From NCBI GenBank assembly GCA_902801165.1, contig CADCHI010000024.1, forward strand, positions 1 to 57,712: DNA of 57,712 bases, in the 5' to 3' direction. The stretch is from an uncultured Eubacteriales bacterium. GTDB lineage: Bacteria > Bacillota > Clostridia > Christensenellales > Aristaeellaceae. Both the position numbers and the translations under genes were made by a program. Of the stretch, positions 48,310 to 56,953 are shown piece by piece. The stretch's first letter is position 1; the number at the start of each line of letters is the position of its first letter. The notes beneath the pieces are model-generated. The model searched no databases. It was not told the DNA's origin and worked only from the letters and a program-made list of their open reading frames with translations.

Positions 48310-49004
48310 GGCTCACTCTCCCCTTCGTCGGCTTCGCTGGCTTCGAGGGCGTCCCCGTCCTTGCGGTTCTCGGGGGCGTTGGGATCGTAGAGCAGGGGCC
48401 GCAGGATCTTCAGCAGGATATGGGCGCTGATGACCGCGCACAGGCCCTCGCCGAATATGATGAGGGGCGTGAACACGTTCACCACCAGGAAGAACATGGC
48501 GAAGTGGACGAAGACCACCAGGATGGTGACGAACAGGTAGTGGGTGCCGATGAGGAAGGCGTTTTTGAACATGTTGGCCGTGGTGTTGCTGGCGATGGAC
48601 AGCAGGGGGAAGATGTAGACCAGCACGATGACATAGGCGATCATGCAGGCGAAGATGCACGCCAGCAGCAGCGTCCAGACCACGGCGGCGGTGCCGGCGG
48701 AGGCGTCGCGCAGCCGGGAGAGCAGGATGGCGTCCCCGACGATCAGCGCGCCGACGCCCAGCATGATCAGCCAGATGATGGTCGCCTGCTTGAAGTTCTG
48801 CTTGAAGGAGCGGAAGAACATGGTGGTGATGTAGCTGCCCTCGTCCTTCGCGATCTTGAAGGAGGTGTAGTAGAGCGCCGTCGTGGATGCCCCGATGGTG
48901 ACGATGGGCAGGCAGCAGATCAGCCACATGACGTTCAGGCAGCAGCCGTAGCTGAGCTTCAGGAACAGCTGGCCGAATTTGCTGTCATAGGATAGGAATC
49001 GCAT
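48306..49004 (-). CDS. YesL family (DUF624) membrane protein
   Basis: 232 residues with AGGAGGCG before the ATG. It begins RFLSYDSKFGQLFLKLSYGCCLNVMWLICCLPIVTIGASTTALYYTSFKIAKDEG, the classic YesL/DUF624 start, and has five or so transmembrane helices. The family almost always accompanies LplB/YtcP/LipO-type sugar importers, as here, yet has no proven function. The acidic C-terminal tail (EASEADEGESEP) is a local extension. It is coupled to the downstream membrane-anchored protein. Confidence 0.9.
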   Translation of the reverse strand: MRFLSYDSKFGQLFLKLSYGCCLNVMWLICCLPIVTIGASTTALYYTSFKIAKDEGSYITTMFFRSFKQNFKQATIIWLIMLGVGALIVGDAILLSRLRDASAGTAAVVWTLLLACIFACMIAYVIVLVYIFPLLSIASNTTANMFKNAFLIGTHYLFVTILVVFVHFAMFFLVVNVFTPLIIFGEGLCAVISAHILLKILRPLLYDPNAPENRKDGDALEASEADEGESEP

Positions 49005-49053
49005 AGGAACGCCTCCTGATGTAAGGATAGGTGGGTAAACTGAAATTCATCTG

Positions 49054-49174
49054 AGTCAACAGGCATCAGGCAACAGGCATGAGTCAGAATGCCGCTTCCG
49101 CGTTTTGTCCAATCATATGATAAAGTGCGGCAGCCGCACTCTGACTGTTGCCTAATGCCTGTTGCCTGTTGTCT
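49054..49174. repeat. Long imperfect inverted repeat with CAACAGGCA units
   Basis: Arms 49054-49088 and 49140-49174 match at 29 of 35 positions and contain repeated CAACAGGCA / GGCAACAG units, with a smaller GTGCGGC / GCCGCAC stem inside. The gap 49005-49206 has no gene. It may be a repeat element or the leader of the YesL operon. Confidence 0.65.
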
Positions 49175-49176
49175 AA

Positions 49177-49203
49177 CTTGATATTTGCTTCGCAAATTTC
49201 AAG
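49177..49203. terminator. Hairpin after the second LacI gene
   Basis: CTTGATATTTGC / GCAAATTTCAAG, 12-bp arms with one mismatch and a 3-base loop, directly after the minus-strand stop at 49207. TTTT follows on the + side. Confidence 0.55.
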
Positions 49204-49206
49204 TTT

Positions 49207-50232
49207 TCACAACCGGGTCGAATCCCTATAGATCAGCTCCGTCTCCGTGTGCACGATGCGGTAGTCCAGGTTGGGCTCCTCGATGCGGGAGAGCAGCAGC
49301 TGCATCGCGGCGACGGCCATCACCTGGGTGTGTATGTGCACGGTGGTCAGCGTGGGCGTCATGATGCGGGAATTGGGGGAGTCGTCGAAGCCGCAGAACA
49401 GCACATCCTCCGGCACGGACTTGCCCAGCTTGCGCAGGGCGTACATCGCGTCCTCGGCGGCGAAGTCGTTGGCGCAGAGGAACACGTCCGGAAAGTCCAC
49501 GAGCGTCGCCAGCGTCTCCTCCAGCTTCTCGCGCTCGCTGGTCTTGATGCAGAAGCGTTCCTCCACGGGGACGTTCGCCATGAGCATGGCGTAGCGGAAG
49601 GCGGTGTAGCGCTCGAAGAAGGACTGGCAGTGCTCGTAGTCGCCGATGAAGCCGATCCTCTGCTTGCCCCGGACCAGCATGTCGTTGATGAACCGCGTGA
49701 TGGCGGTGGTGTTGTCCATGTAGAGCTGGTCGGCGGGCAGGTCGATGCCGTCCCGCTTGTTGGGGCCGTCCACGAAGAGCACCGGCAGGCCGAGGGCGCA
49801 GATCATCTCGTCGTAGGCCCGGTCGAACATCTCGACGCAGATGATGGCGCTGATCCGCCGGGGATCGAAGGTGAGCGGCAGGGTCCGGCACAGGAAGTTC
49901 TCCCGTTCCACCCGGTAGGTGTTCAGCGTATAGCCCCACTGCGGGAGGGCCTGCTTGAGCTTGTCCAGCATCTGCGTGGCGAAGTGGGCGGGGGAGAGGG
50001 CGCCTCCGCAGAGCAGCGCGATCTCGCCCTTGCCCTGCGCATCGTGCTCCGGGAAGATGCCGGAGTGCGCCTTTATATAGGAAAAGTGTTTGTAGCCCAT
50101 CTCGACGGCCTTTTCAAGAATCCGCTCACGGGTGGCGTCCGCGAGGCCGTCGGTGTTGTTGATGGCCTTGGACACGGTGTTGCGGGAAATGCCCAGCTCA
50201 TCCGCGATGTCCTGTATGGTAACTCTCTTCAT
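49207..50232 (-). CDS. LacI family transcriptional regulator (second), divergent from the sugar importer
   Basis: 341 residues from the ATG at 50232, preceded by AAGGAGG. The helix-turn-helix VTIQDIADELGISRNTVSKAINNTDGLADATRERILEKAVEMGYKHFSY is canonical. The effector domain has PVLFVDGPNKRDGIDLPADQLYMDNTTAITRFI and DVLFCGFDDSPNSRIMTPTLTTVHIH. Its promoter faces away from the importer operon, and repeated TGTGYAWWTGYA-like boxes lie around that operon's promoter, so it is the likely local repressor. The ligand is probably a fructoside or its product, judged from GH32 and the fructokinase. Confidence 0.93.
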   Translation of the reverse strand: MKRVTIQDIADELGISRNTVSKAINNTDGLADATRERILEKAVEMGYKHFSYIKAHSGIFPEHDAQGKGEIALLCGGALSPAHFATQMLDKLKQALPQWGYTLNTYRVERENFLCRTLPLTFDPRRISAIICVEMFDRAYDEMICALGLPVLFVDGPNKRDGIDLPADQLYMDNTTAITRFINDMLVRGKQRIGFIGDYEHCQSFFERYTAFRYAMLMANVPVEERFCIKTSEREKLEETLATLVDFPDVFLCANDFAAEDAMYALRKLGKSVPEDVLFCGFDDSPNSRIMTPTLTTVHIHTQVMAVAAMQLLLSRIEEPNLDYRIVHTETELIYRDSTRL

Positions 50233-50262
50233 AAGAGTGTGCCTCCTTGTCGATTCAACCAT

Positions 50263-50291
50263 ATTGTAACATATGATGATGCAAATGTCAA
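50263..50291 (-). promoter_or_regulatory. Promoter of the second LacI gene
   Basis: On the minus strand TTGACA (50291-50286), 17-base spacer, TACAAT (50268-50263), 31 bases before the ATG. The 300-base gap 50233-50532 also holds the importer promoter and operator-like boxes. Confidence 0.85.
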
Positions 50292-50393
50292 ATCAAATGT
50301 ATGCATTTTAGGCAAATACACTTGCTTTTTCCATTTTTCCGGGAAGAAAAACCCCCATTATGAGGGTTGTCGACAGAATGAATTGAGAAAAAA

Positions 50394-50501
50394 TGTGCAT
50401 ATGTAACGAATTAGTATTGACATGCCCCTGCTGGAATGATAAAATAAGGATGTAGCCCCCGATAGAATTGTGTAAATGCAACCTGCCGATGCAAATGCAC
50501 A
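50394..50501. promoter_or_regulatory. Operator-like boxes around the importer promoter
   Basis: TGTGCATATGTA at 50394-50405, TGTGTAAATGCA at 50469-50480, and on the other strand TGTGCATTTGCA at 50501-50490. The shared form is TGTGYAWWTGYA. One box is 11 bases upstream of the -35 and two lie after the expected transcription start. Likely LacI sites, by position. Confidence 0.5.
50417..50445 (+). promoter_or_regulatory. Promoter of the sugar importer/GH32 operon
   Basis: TTGACA (50417-50422), 17-base spacer, TAAAAT (50440-50445), 88 bases before the first ATG. Confidence 0.87.
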
Positions 50502-50532
50502 TTAGGGGAGAACAGCAAAAAGGAGGATTACA

Positions 50533-51474
50533 ATGAACAAGCCCTTGCCTGCCAAGGAAAAGGTGCCCCTCAAACAGAGGACGCACAACACTCTGGTGTA
50601 TCTGCGGCAGCACTGGCAGCTCTACCTGATCTTCATGTTGCCGGCGTTCGTGTTGACGATCATCTTCCGCTACGTTCCCATGGGCGGTGTGGCGATCGCC
50701 TTCATGGACTACAATCCTTTCCGAGGACTGTGGCACAGCGAATGGGTGGGATTCGAGCACTTCAATCGTTTCCTGTCCTCGCCCGACTTCATGAGATACC
50801 TGATGAACACTCTGAAGCTGAGCGTATTCGGCCTCCTGTGGGGATTCCCGGCTCCGATCCTGCTGGCGTTCCTGCTCAACCGCATCCTCAGCTCCAAGAT
50901 CAAGCAGAAGGTTCAGCTGGTGCTGTACATGCCCAACTTCATCTCGGTCATCGTCCTTTGCGGTATCGTCCGCATCATCCTCTCGCCGACCGGTATGGTG
51001 AACATGTTCCTGGGAACGAATTTCAACTTCATGACCATGCCCCAGGCATTCCGCACGATCTACATTGCCAGCGGTATTTGGCAGGGCGCTGGCTGGGCCT
51101 CCATCATCTACACCGCGGCGCTGTCCAACGCCAGCAAGGATCTGAAGGAGGCGGCCGTCATCGACGGCGCGAACCTGATCCAGCAGATCAAGACGGTCGA
51201 GTGGCCCGCGATCAAGGATACCGTGCTCATCCAGTTCATCATGGCGGTGGGCAACATCATGAGCGTCGGCTTCGAAAAGGCCTACGCCCTGCAGACCGAC
51301 CTGAACATGGGCGCTTCCGAGATCATCTCCACCTACGTGTACAAGAAGGGTCTTCTGGACGGCGACTATGGCTTCTCTACCGCGGTCGGCCTGTTCAATA
51401 CCGTCATCAACATTGTTTTGCTGATCTCCATGAATACCATTGTCAAGAAGATGAACGAAGGCAAGGGCATTTAA
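50533..51474 (+). CDS. Carbohydrate ABC transporter permease (LplB/UgpA-like)
   Basis: 313 residues, six transmembrane helices after a basic N-terminus. Landmarks are YLIFMLPAFVLTIIFRYVPMGGVAIAFMDYNPFRG at the N-terminus and the ATPase-contact EAA loop LSNASKDLKEAAVIDGANLIQQIKTVEWPAI. CUT1 importers of this type take up oligosaccharides. It pairs with the YtcP-like permease 18 bases downstream and the binding protein after that. The energising ATPase is not in the operon proper, but an MsmK/UgpC-type ATPase starts at 56966. AAGGAGG precedes the ATG. Confidence 0.94.
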   Translation: MNKPLPAKEKVPLKQRTHNTLVYLRQHWQLYLIFMLPAFVLTIIFRYVPMGGVAIAFMDYNPFRGLWHSEWVGFEHFNRFLSSPDFMRYLMNTLKLSVFGLLWGFPAPILLAFLLNRILSSKIKQKVQLVLYMPNFISVIVLCGIVRIILSPTGMVNMFLGTNFNFMTMPQAFRTIYIASGIWQGAGWASIIYTAALSNASKDLKEAAVIDGANLIQQIKTVEWPAIKDTVLIQFIMAVGNIMSVGFEKAYALQTDLNMGASEIISTYVYKKGLLDGDYGFSTAVGLFNTVINIVLLISMNTIVKKMNEGKGI

Positions 51475-51492
51475 GGAAGGGGGAGAGAGCGA

Positions 51493-52416
51493 ATGAGTGT
51501 TGCGAATACCACGGTTAGAAAGAAGAAGAGCGAGTTTGCCAAGTACCCCACCGGAGATAAGACGATCCTGATCATCGCCTATGTGATCCTGGGCATCTTC
51601 CTGTGCGCGATCATCATCCCGGTGCTGTACATCATACTGGCCTCCTTCATCGATCCCATTACGCTGCAGAACAAGGGCGTGACCTTTGACTTCAGCAAGT
51701 GGACGACGACGGCCTACACCCGAGTGCTGGGCAACACCCAGATTTGGGTGGGCTTCAAGAACGCGCTGATCTACTCGGTGCTGTTCACCATCATCTCCGT
51801 CATCATCACGCTGCTGGCGGCGTACCCGATGTCCCGCTCGGACTTCAGGTTCAGGAAGTTCTTCAATACCATCTACGTGATCACCATGTTCTTCGGCGGC
51901 GGCCTGATCCCCACGTACCTGCTCATCAGCGACCTGGGGATGCTCAACACCATCTGGGCCATCCTGCTGCCCGGCGCGTTCAGCGTCTGGAACATGATCA
52001 TCGCAAGGACGTACTATCAGGGCGTTCCCCACGACCTTGAAGAGGCGGCCTCCATCGACGGCGCCACCGAGATGGTTTACTTCTTCAAGATCCTGCTGCC
52101 GGTCTGCACGCCGATCATCGCCACCATCTGCATGTGGCAGTTCGTCGGCATGTGGAACAGCTACTTCGACGCCATGATCTACCTGAACGACGTATCCAAG
52201 CAGCCCCTGCAGCTGGTTCTGCGCGGCATACTGATTCAGAGCCAGCCGGAGCCCGGCATGGTTTCCGACATGCAGTCCACCGCAGCCCGAGCCCAGCTGG
52301 CCGAGCTTCTGAAGTACGCCACGATCATCATTTCCAGCCTGCCGCTTCTGATCATGTACCCCTTCTTCCAGAAGTACTTTGACAGCGGCATCATGGCCGG
52401 CGCCGTGAAGGGTTAA
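51493..52416 (+). CDS. Carbohydrate ABC transporter permease (YtcP/LplC-like)
   Basis: 307 residues with six transmembrane helices and AGGGGGAGAG before the ATG. Landmarks are DKTILIIAYVILGIFLCAIIIPVLYIILASFIDP, LLAAYPMSRSDFRFRKFFNTIYVITMFFGGGLIPTYLL, and the EAA loop GVPHDLEEAASIDGATEMVYFFKILLPVCTPI. It is the second half of the channel for the same importer. The C-terminus QKYFDSGIMAGAVKG is the usual family ending. Confidence 0.95.
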   Translation: MSVANTTVRKKKSEFAKYPTGDKTILIIAYVILGIFLCAIIIPVLYIILASFIDPITLQNKGVTFDFSKWTTTAYTRVLGNTQIWVGFKNALIYSVLFTIISVIITLLAAYPMSRSDFRFRKFFNTIYVITMFFGGGLIPTYLLISDLGMLNTIWAILLPGAFSVWNMIIARTYYQGVPHDLEEAASIDGATEMVYFFKILLPVCTPIIATICMWQFVGMWNSYFDAMIYLNDVSKQPLQLVLRGILIQSQPEPGMVSDMQSTAARAQLAELLKYATIIISSLPLLIMYPFFQKYFDSGIMAGAVKG

Positions 52417-52439
52417 CCCGACCGATCCCCGTTGAACTG

Positions 52440-52454
52440 ACAGGCCGTGCCTGT
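52440..52454 (+). other. Hairpin just upstream of the binding-protein gene
   Basis: ACAGGC / GCCTGT with a 3-base loop, followed by TAAATAAAGAGAAGGAG. The layout matches the hairpin before the other binding-protein gene (17153-17176, minus strand): an ACAGG..CCTGT stem, then AAATAAA and the ribosome site. Confidence 0.6.
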
Positions 52455-52479
52455 TAAATAAAGAGAAGGAGATAAGACT

Positions 52480-54114
52480 ATGCGCAAGATTTCCATGATC
52501 CTGGCCCTGTGCCTGTGCCTGGCGATGCTGGCGAGCGCCGCCCTGGCCGATGGCTACACCTTCCCGCTGGAGAAGACCGAGACCTTCACCGCCCTGACCA
52601 ACTATCCGGTGGGCACCGAATCCGATCCCAACAACCGCACCATCTTCAAGCGCCTGGAGGAGGCCACCAACGTGCATGTCGAGTGGCGCACCATCCAGTC
52701 CGACCAGTGGGGCGAGAAGATCTCCCTGGAGATGTCCAACGCCAAGACCCTGCCCGAGCTGGTGTTCAACGCCGGCTTTGACACCAATTCCCTGTTGAAG
52801 TACGCCAAGCAGGGCGCCATCATTCCGCTGGAGCAGTACATCGATACCTGCATGCCCAACCTGCAGAAGGTGTTCGAGCAGGCGCCCGAGTATCGCGTGA
52901 TGTGCACCGACGAGAACGGCCACATATGGGCGTTCCCCTGGATTGAGCAGCTGGGCTATGAGAAGACCGCTATTCAGACCATCGGAGATATGAGCTTCAT
53001 CAACCTGGATTGGCTGGAGTTCCTGGGCCTGGAGATGCCCACCACCGTGGACGAGTTCAAGGCTGTGCTGATCGCCTTCCGCGACAACGCCGACGCCCTG
53101 AAGGCCGAGTTCGGCATTGATGGCTCCATCATCCCCATGTCCTGCATCATGAATGACGGCGACCAGGATCCCGCCATTCTGATCAATGGCTTCGGCGAAG
53201 GCTATGGCGATCCCGATCGCGGCCGCCACATCGCAGTCACCAACGACAAGAAGGTCATCAGCGTGGCCACCACCGAGGGCTTCAAGAAGGGCATCGCCTG
53301 GCTGCATGAGCTGTATGCCGAGGGCCTGATCGACCAGGAAGCCTTCACGCAGGAATGGTCCACCTATGTGGCCAAGGGCAAGTCCGGCCGCTACGGCGTG
53401 CTGTTCTCCTGGGACGTGGCCAACATCGCCCAGGTCAGCATGGATGACCTGATCGCCGGCAAGGGCTGGGTGCCGCTGCCCGCGCTGACCGCCGACGTGC
53501 GCAACATCACTCCCCAGAACGGTTCCTACACCTCCGGCTTCGATCGCGGCCGCTGCGTCGTGACCGCCACCTGCAAGAATCCCGAGCTGGTCTGCTCCTG
53601 GATCGACCAGATGTACGCTCCGCTGCAGTCCCCGCAGAACAACTGGGGCACCTATGGCGAGGACGACGAGTTCGATATCTTCGAGATGAGCACCAACGAT
53701 GCCGGCGAGCCCATGCTCAAGCACACCTGGCTGGGCGACGCTTCCCCCGTTGAGGTCCGCGAGGCCGAGAGCGTGAACGGCCCCCTGGCCATCCTGGACA
53801 GCTACTATGGCGTGTATGTCACCCTGCCCGACGACGCGGCCTACCGCCTGAACTGGATCAAGGACGTCTACACCCCCGACATGACCCATGACTATGTGTA
53901 TCCCAACGTGTTCATGAACGCGGACGACATCAAGGAGATCTCCAACCTGGAGGCCGACCTGACCAAGTGCGTCAACACCGCTAAGTCCGACTGGGTGATG
54001 AACGGCTTCACCGACGCTGACTGGGAGAAGTTCCAGAACGATCTGAAGGCCTACGGCCTGGATCGGTATCTGGAGATCCACCAGAAGTACCTGGACGCCT
54101 ACTTCGCCGGCTGA
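52480..54114 (+). CDS. Extracellular solute-binding protein (LipO/family 1-like)
   Basis: 544 residues. The signal peptide MRKISMILALCLCLAMLASAALA ends at an AxA site near residue 23 and lacks a lipobox, so release or another anchoring mode is likely. The mature protein has the large type 2 solute-binding fold (TIFKRLEEATNVHVEWRTIQSDQWGEKISLEMSNAK, then DENGHIWAFPWIEQLGYEK and FINLDWLEFLGLEMPTTVDEFKAVL), typical of binding proteins that serve LplB/YtcP permeases. It should deliver an oligosaccharide to them. Hairpins before and after the gene may raise its mRNA level. Confidence 0.93.
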   Translation: MRKISMILALCLCLAMLASAALADGYTFPLEKTETFTALTNYPVGTESDPNNRTIFKRLEEATNVHVEWRTIQSDQWGEKISLEMSNAKTLPELVFNAGFDTNSLLKYAKQGAIIPLEQYIDTCMPNLQKVFEQAPEYRVMCTDENGHIWAFPWIEQLGYEKTAIQTIGDMSFINLDWLEFLGLEMPTTVDEFKAVLIAFRDNADALKAEFGIDGSIIPMSCIMNDGDQDPAILINGFGEGYGDPDRGRHIAVTNDKKVISVATTEGFKKGIAWLHELYAEGLIDQEAFTQEWSTYVAKGKSGRYGVLFSWDVANIAQVSMDDLIAGKGWVPLPALTADVRNITPQNGSYTSGFDRGRCVVTATCKNPELVCSWIDQMYAPLQSPQNNWGTYGEDDEFDIFEMSTNDAGEPMLKHTWLGDASPVEVREAESVNGPLAILDSYYGVYVTLPDDAAYRLNWIKDVYTPDMTHDYVYPNVFMNADDIKEISNLEADLTKCVNTAKSDWVMNGFTDADWEKFQNDLKAYGLDRYLEIHQKYLDAYFAG

Positions 54115-54128
54115 TCCAACGATGATTG

Positions 54129-54224
54129 CCGGCGGGCTCCGTGTGAGCCCGCCGGTCCCCGGCGGCCTGTCCGCCAACCGTGAACTGCTTTCCTCTCCCT
54201 GTTTTCCCCTTTCAGGGAGAGGAA
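54129..54224 (+). other. Two hairpins between the binding-protein gene and the GH32 gene
   Basis: CCGGCGGGCTC / GAGCCCGCCGG with a 5-base loop (54129-54155) and TTCCTCTCCCTG / CAGGGAGAGGAA with an 11-base loop (54190-54224), both perfect. Neither has a T-tract. They probably stabilise the upstream message or give partial termination before the enzyme genes. Confidence 0.7.
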
Positions 54225-54266
54225 GGCGCCTTTGATACCCATTACCACATCAGGAAGGAAACGCAT

Positions 54267-55766
54267 ATGATCAGCCAAGCATTGCAGAAGGCGCGGGATT
54301 TTGAATCCCAGTATATTCCCTACGTGCCCCAGGAGGAGCGCCCGGAATTCCACGTCACCGGCGGCATCGGCTGGATCAACGACCCGAACGGCTTCTCCGT
54401 CTACAAGGGCGAGTATCACCTGTTCTTCCAATACTATCCCTACAAGGCCATCTGGGGACCGATGCACTGGGGCCACGTCAAGACCCGGGATTTCATCCGC
54501 TGGGAGCGGCTGCCCGTGGCGCTCGCCCCGGACATGCCCTACGACAAGGACGGCTGCTTTTCCGGCAGCGCCGTGGAGCTTCCCGACGGACGCCATCTGC
54601 TGATGTACACCGGCGTGCGCGAGGAGCGGCAGGAGGATGGCTCGATGAAGCCCTGGCAGACCCAGTGCCTGGCCGTGGGCGACGGCGTGAACTACGAGAA
54701 GATAGATGCCAACCCGGTGATCACCGCCAAGGACCTGCCCAAGGGCGGCAGCACGGAGGATTTCCGCGACCCCAAGATGTGGCGCGAAGGCGACAGCTAT
54801 TACGCCGTAGTGGGTAACCGCCCCGCCGATGGCAGCGGCTCCATACTGCTGTTCAAGAGCGAGGATGGCTTCCACTGGACCTATCAGGGACGCGTGGCCT
54901 CCAACCATCGCCAGTACGGCATGATGTGGGAATGCCCCGATTACTTCAAGCTGGATGGCAAGGACGTGCTGCTGGTCAGCCCCCAGGAGATGAGCCCCAT
55001 GGGGCTGGAGTTCCACGCGGGCAACGGCACCGTCTGCATGATCGGCGAGGAGAACGAGAACAAGCACCTGATCCGGGAGAACGTCCACGCCATCGACTAC
55101 GGCATCGACTTCTACGCGCCTCAGACGCTCAAGGCGCTGGATGGCCGGCGAATCATGATCGGCTGGCTGCAGAACTGGGACACGGCGCGCAGCCACCCCA
55201 TCACCGACCGCATCTGCGGTCAGATGACCCTGCCCCGGGAGCTGTCCATTCGCGACGGCCGACTGATTCAGCAGCCTGTGCGGGAAATCGCGAATTACTA
55301 TGGGGAGAAGATCAGCTATAAGAACGTGCCCCTGTCCACCGAGACGTTCCTGACGGGCATCCGCGGAAGAACCATTGACATGACCGTGAACGTGCGGCCG
55401 GCCAATGGCAGCATGATGTATCATGCCTTCAGGATGAACCTGGCCAAGGACGGCGAACACGTAACGACCATTCGCTTCAAGCCCGATCAGGGCATTGTGC
55501 GGGTGGACCGCTCGCGTTGCGGATACCGGTTCGACATCGTGCACGTGCGAGAGTTCCCGGTCTATTCCAGGCACGGCTGCATCCGGATGAGGGTCGTCAT
55601 GGACAAGCACAGCCTGGAGCTGTTCGTCAACGATGGCGAGCAGGCTGCCAGCTTCGTGATGTACACTCCCGTGAGCGCGGACGTGATCAGCTTCGAAGCC
55701 GAGGGCGAAGTGCTGATGGACGTGGACAAGTACGACCTGATCTTTGACGAGGAAGAAGAGAAATGA
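54267..55766 (+). CDS. Glycoside hydrolase family 32 (sucrose/fructan hydrolase), intracellular
   Basis: 499 residues from the ATG at 54267 (AGGAAGGAAACGC upstream); the frame is open upstream but that part is non-coding. The three acidic catalytic motifs are present: GWINDPNGF (nucleophile Asp), EDFRDPKMW (transition-state stabiliser) and MWECPDYF (acid/base Glu). The five-blade propeller is followed by the beta-sandwich domain from about residue 350, ending in VMDKHSLELFVNDGEQA. No signal peptide, so it cleaves sucrose or fructo-oligosaccharides after import, releasing fructose for the kinase encoded next. Sucrose-6-phosphate is less likely because no PTS gene is visible. Confidence 0.94.
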   Translation: MISQALQKARDFESQYIPYVPQEERPEFHVTGGIGWINDPNGFSVYKGEYHLFFQYYPYKAIWGPMHWGHVKTRDFIRWERLPVALAPDMPYDKDGCFSGSAVELPDGRHLLMYTGVREERQEDGSMKPWQTQCLAVGDGVNYEKIDANPVITAKDLPKGGSTEDFRDPKMWREGDSYYAVVGNRPADGSGSILLFKSEDGFHWTYQGRVASNHRQYGMMWECPDYFKLDGKDVLLVSPQEMSPMGLEFHAGNGTVCMIGEENENKHLIRENVHAIDYGIDFYAPQTLKALDGRRIMIGWLQNWDTARSHPITDRICGQMTLPRELSIRDGRLIQQPVREIANYYGEKISYKNVPLSTETFLTGIRGRTIDMTVNVRPANGSMMYHAFRMNLAKDGEHVTTIRFKPDQGIVRVDRSRCGYRFDIVHVREFPVYSRHGCIRMRVVMDKHSLELFVNDGEQAASFVMYTPVSADVISFEAEGEVLMDVDKYDLIFDEEEEK

Positions 55767-56728
55767 AGCGCTTTGATGTCGTCGCGCTGGGCGAGCTGCT
55801 GATCGACTTCACCGAGAGCGGCGCCAGCGACCAGGGCAATCCGATCTTCGAGGCCAACCCCGGCGGCGCGCCCTGCAACGTGCTGGCGATGCTCCGCAAG
55901 CTCTCCAGGACCTGTGCCTTCATCGGCAAGGTCGGGAACGACATGTTTGGCCACCAGCTGAAGGGCGTGGTCGAGGCCGCGGGCATCGACGTGAGCGCCC
56001 TGAGGATGGACGACACAGTGCACACCACGCTGGCCTTCGTCAAGACCGACGCATACGGCGACAGGGATTTCTCCTTCTACAGGAACCCCGGCGCGGACAT
56101 GATGCTCACCGAGGACGAGCTGCCAATGGACATGCTCCGGGACACCCGGATCTTCCACGTCGGCACGCTCTCCATGACCCACGAGGCCGTGCGGCAGGCC
56201 ACCAAGGCCGCCGTGCTGGCCGCGAAGGAGGCGGGCGCGCTCATCTCCTTCGACCCGAACCTGCGACCGCCGCTGTGGGACAGCCTCACCGAGGCCAAGG
56301 CCCAGATGCTGTGGGGACTTTCGCAGGCGGACGTGGTGAAGATCGCGGACAACGAGATCGAGTTCCTCACCGGCACCTCCGACTATGACCGAGGCGCGAA
56401 CATCCTTCGCGGACGCTTCCCGAACATTCGCCTGCTGAACGTCACCGCCGGAGCCAACGGAAGCTACGCCTACTATCAGGACAAGCGGGTATTCGTGCCC
56501 AGCTTCCTGCTGGGAGGCACCATCGAGACCACCGGCGCGGGGGATACCTTCTGCGCCAGCGTGCTGAACTTCGTCCTGGAGCGCGGCCTGGACGGCCTGG
56601 CTCGGGACGACCTGAAAGCCATGCTTCGCTTCGCCAACGCGGCGGCCTACCTGGTCACGACCCGGAAGGGCGCGATCCGCTCCATGCCGGAGCCCGCGCA
56701 GGTGGATGCGATCCTGAACGAACACTGA
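55763..56728 (+). CDS. PfkB family carbohydrate kinase, probable fructokinase
   Basis: 321 residues. Its ATG overlaps the GH32 stop by four bases (ATGA). PfkB landmarks are VVALGELLIDFTESG, NPGGAPCNVLAMLRKL (substrate-binding Gly-Gly), SFDPNLRPPLW, and the catalytic ETTGAGDTFCASVLNFV (anion hole and Asp base). ScrK-type fructokinases make fructose 6-phosphate from fructose and ATP. Coupling to GH32 makes fructose the natural substrate. A sugar kinase with another substrate cannot be excluded by sequence. Confidence 0.92.
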   Translation: MKRFDVVALGELLIDFTESGASDQGNPIFEANPGGAPCNVLAMLRKLSRTCAFIGKVGNDMFGHQLKGVVEAAGIDVSALRMDDTVHTTLAFVKTDAYGDRDFSFYRNPGADMMLTEDELPMDMLRDTRIFHVGTLSMTHEAVRQATKAAVLAAKEAGALISFDPNLRPPLWDSLTEAKAQMLWGLSQADVVKIADNEIEFLTGTSDYDRGANILRGRFPNIRLLNVTAGANGSYAYYQDKRVFVPSFLLGGTIETTGAGDTFCASVLNFVLERGLDGLARDDLKAMLRFANAAAYLVTTRKGAIRSMPEPAQVDAILNEH

Positions 56729-56819
56729 CTGCTGCGATAGCCCACAACGACCCCATTTCAATGGCGGGGGACCACTCCACTCAATGGTTCTTCGCACATT
56801 CAAGAAGGAGGAAGCAGTT

Positions 56820-56953
56820 CCGCAGACTCGCGGTGCGGCAGTGTGGAGACCTGCCGTAATGCGGTTCGCGCAAGGCAAAGGCGCTGAATGTTTCCCATTC
56901 GGGAGCCCGCTGAATGCGCGACGCGAGGCAGCCCGGGAGGTGTCCCGGCTGCC
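56820..56953 (+). other. Structured leader before the MsmK-like ATPase gene
   Basis: The 237-base gap 56729-56965 holds a good ribosome site (GAAGGAGGAAG, 56804-56814) with no start codon at a proper distance, and several hairpins: CCGCA / TGCGG (56820-56838), CGGCAG / CTGCCG (56836-56856), GAATG / CATTC (56886-56900) and GGCAGCC(C)GGGA / TCCCGGCTGCC (56927-56953). The first two share bases 56836-56838 and so exclude each other. No known riboswitch class fits. Confidence 0.45.

Noticed and set aside
50308-54177. Minus-strand open frame of 1,289 codons across the importer operon
   Set aside because: It is the antisense of three clear ABC transporter genes with recognisable domains. Its translation is low-complexity His/Val/Gly/Gln-rich, typical of GC-rich antisense frames.
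56842-56856. GGAGACCTGCC string resembling the cobalamin riboswitch B12 box
   Set aside because: The upstream core of a cobalamin riboswitch (GGGAA..GGTG..CCGCAACTG) is absent, and the string is explained by the CGGCAG / CTGCCG hairpin. The downstream gene is a sugar ATPase.
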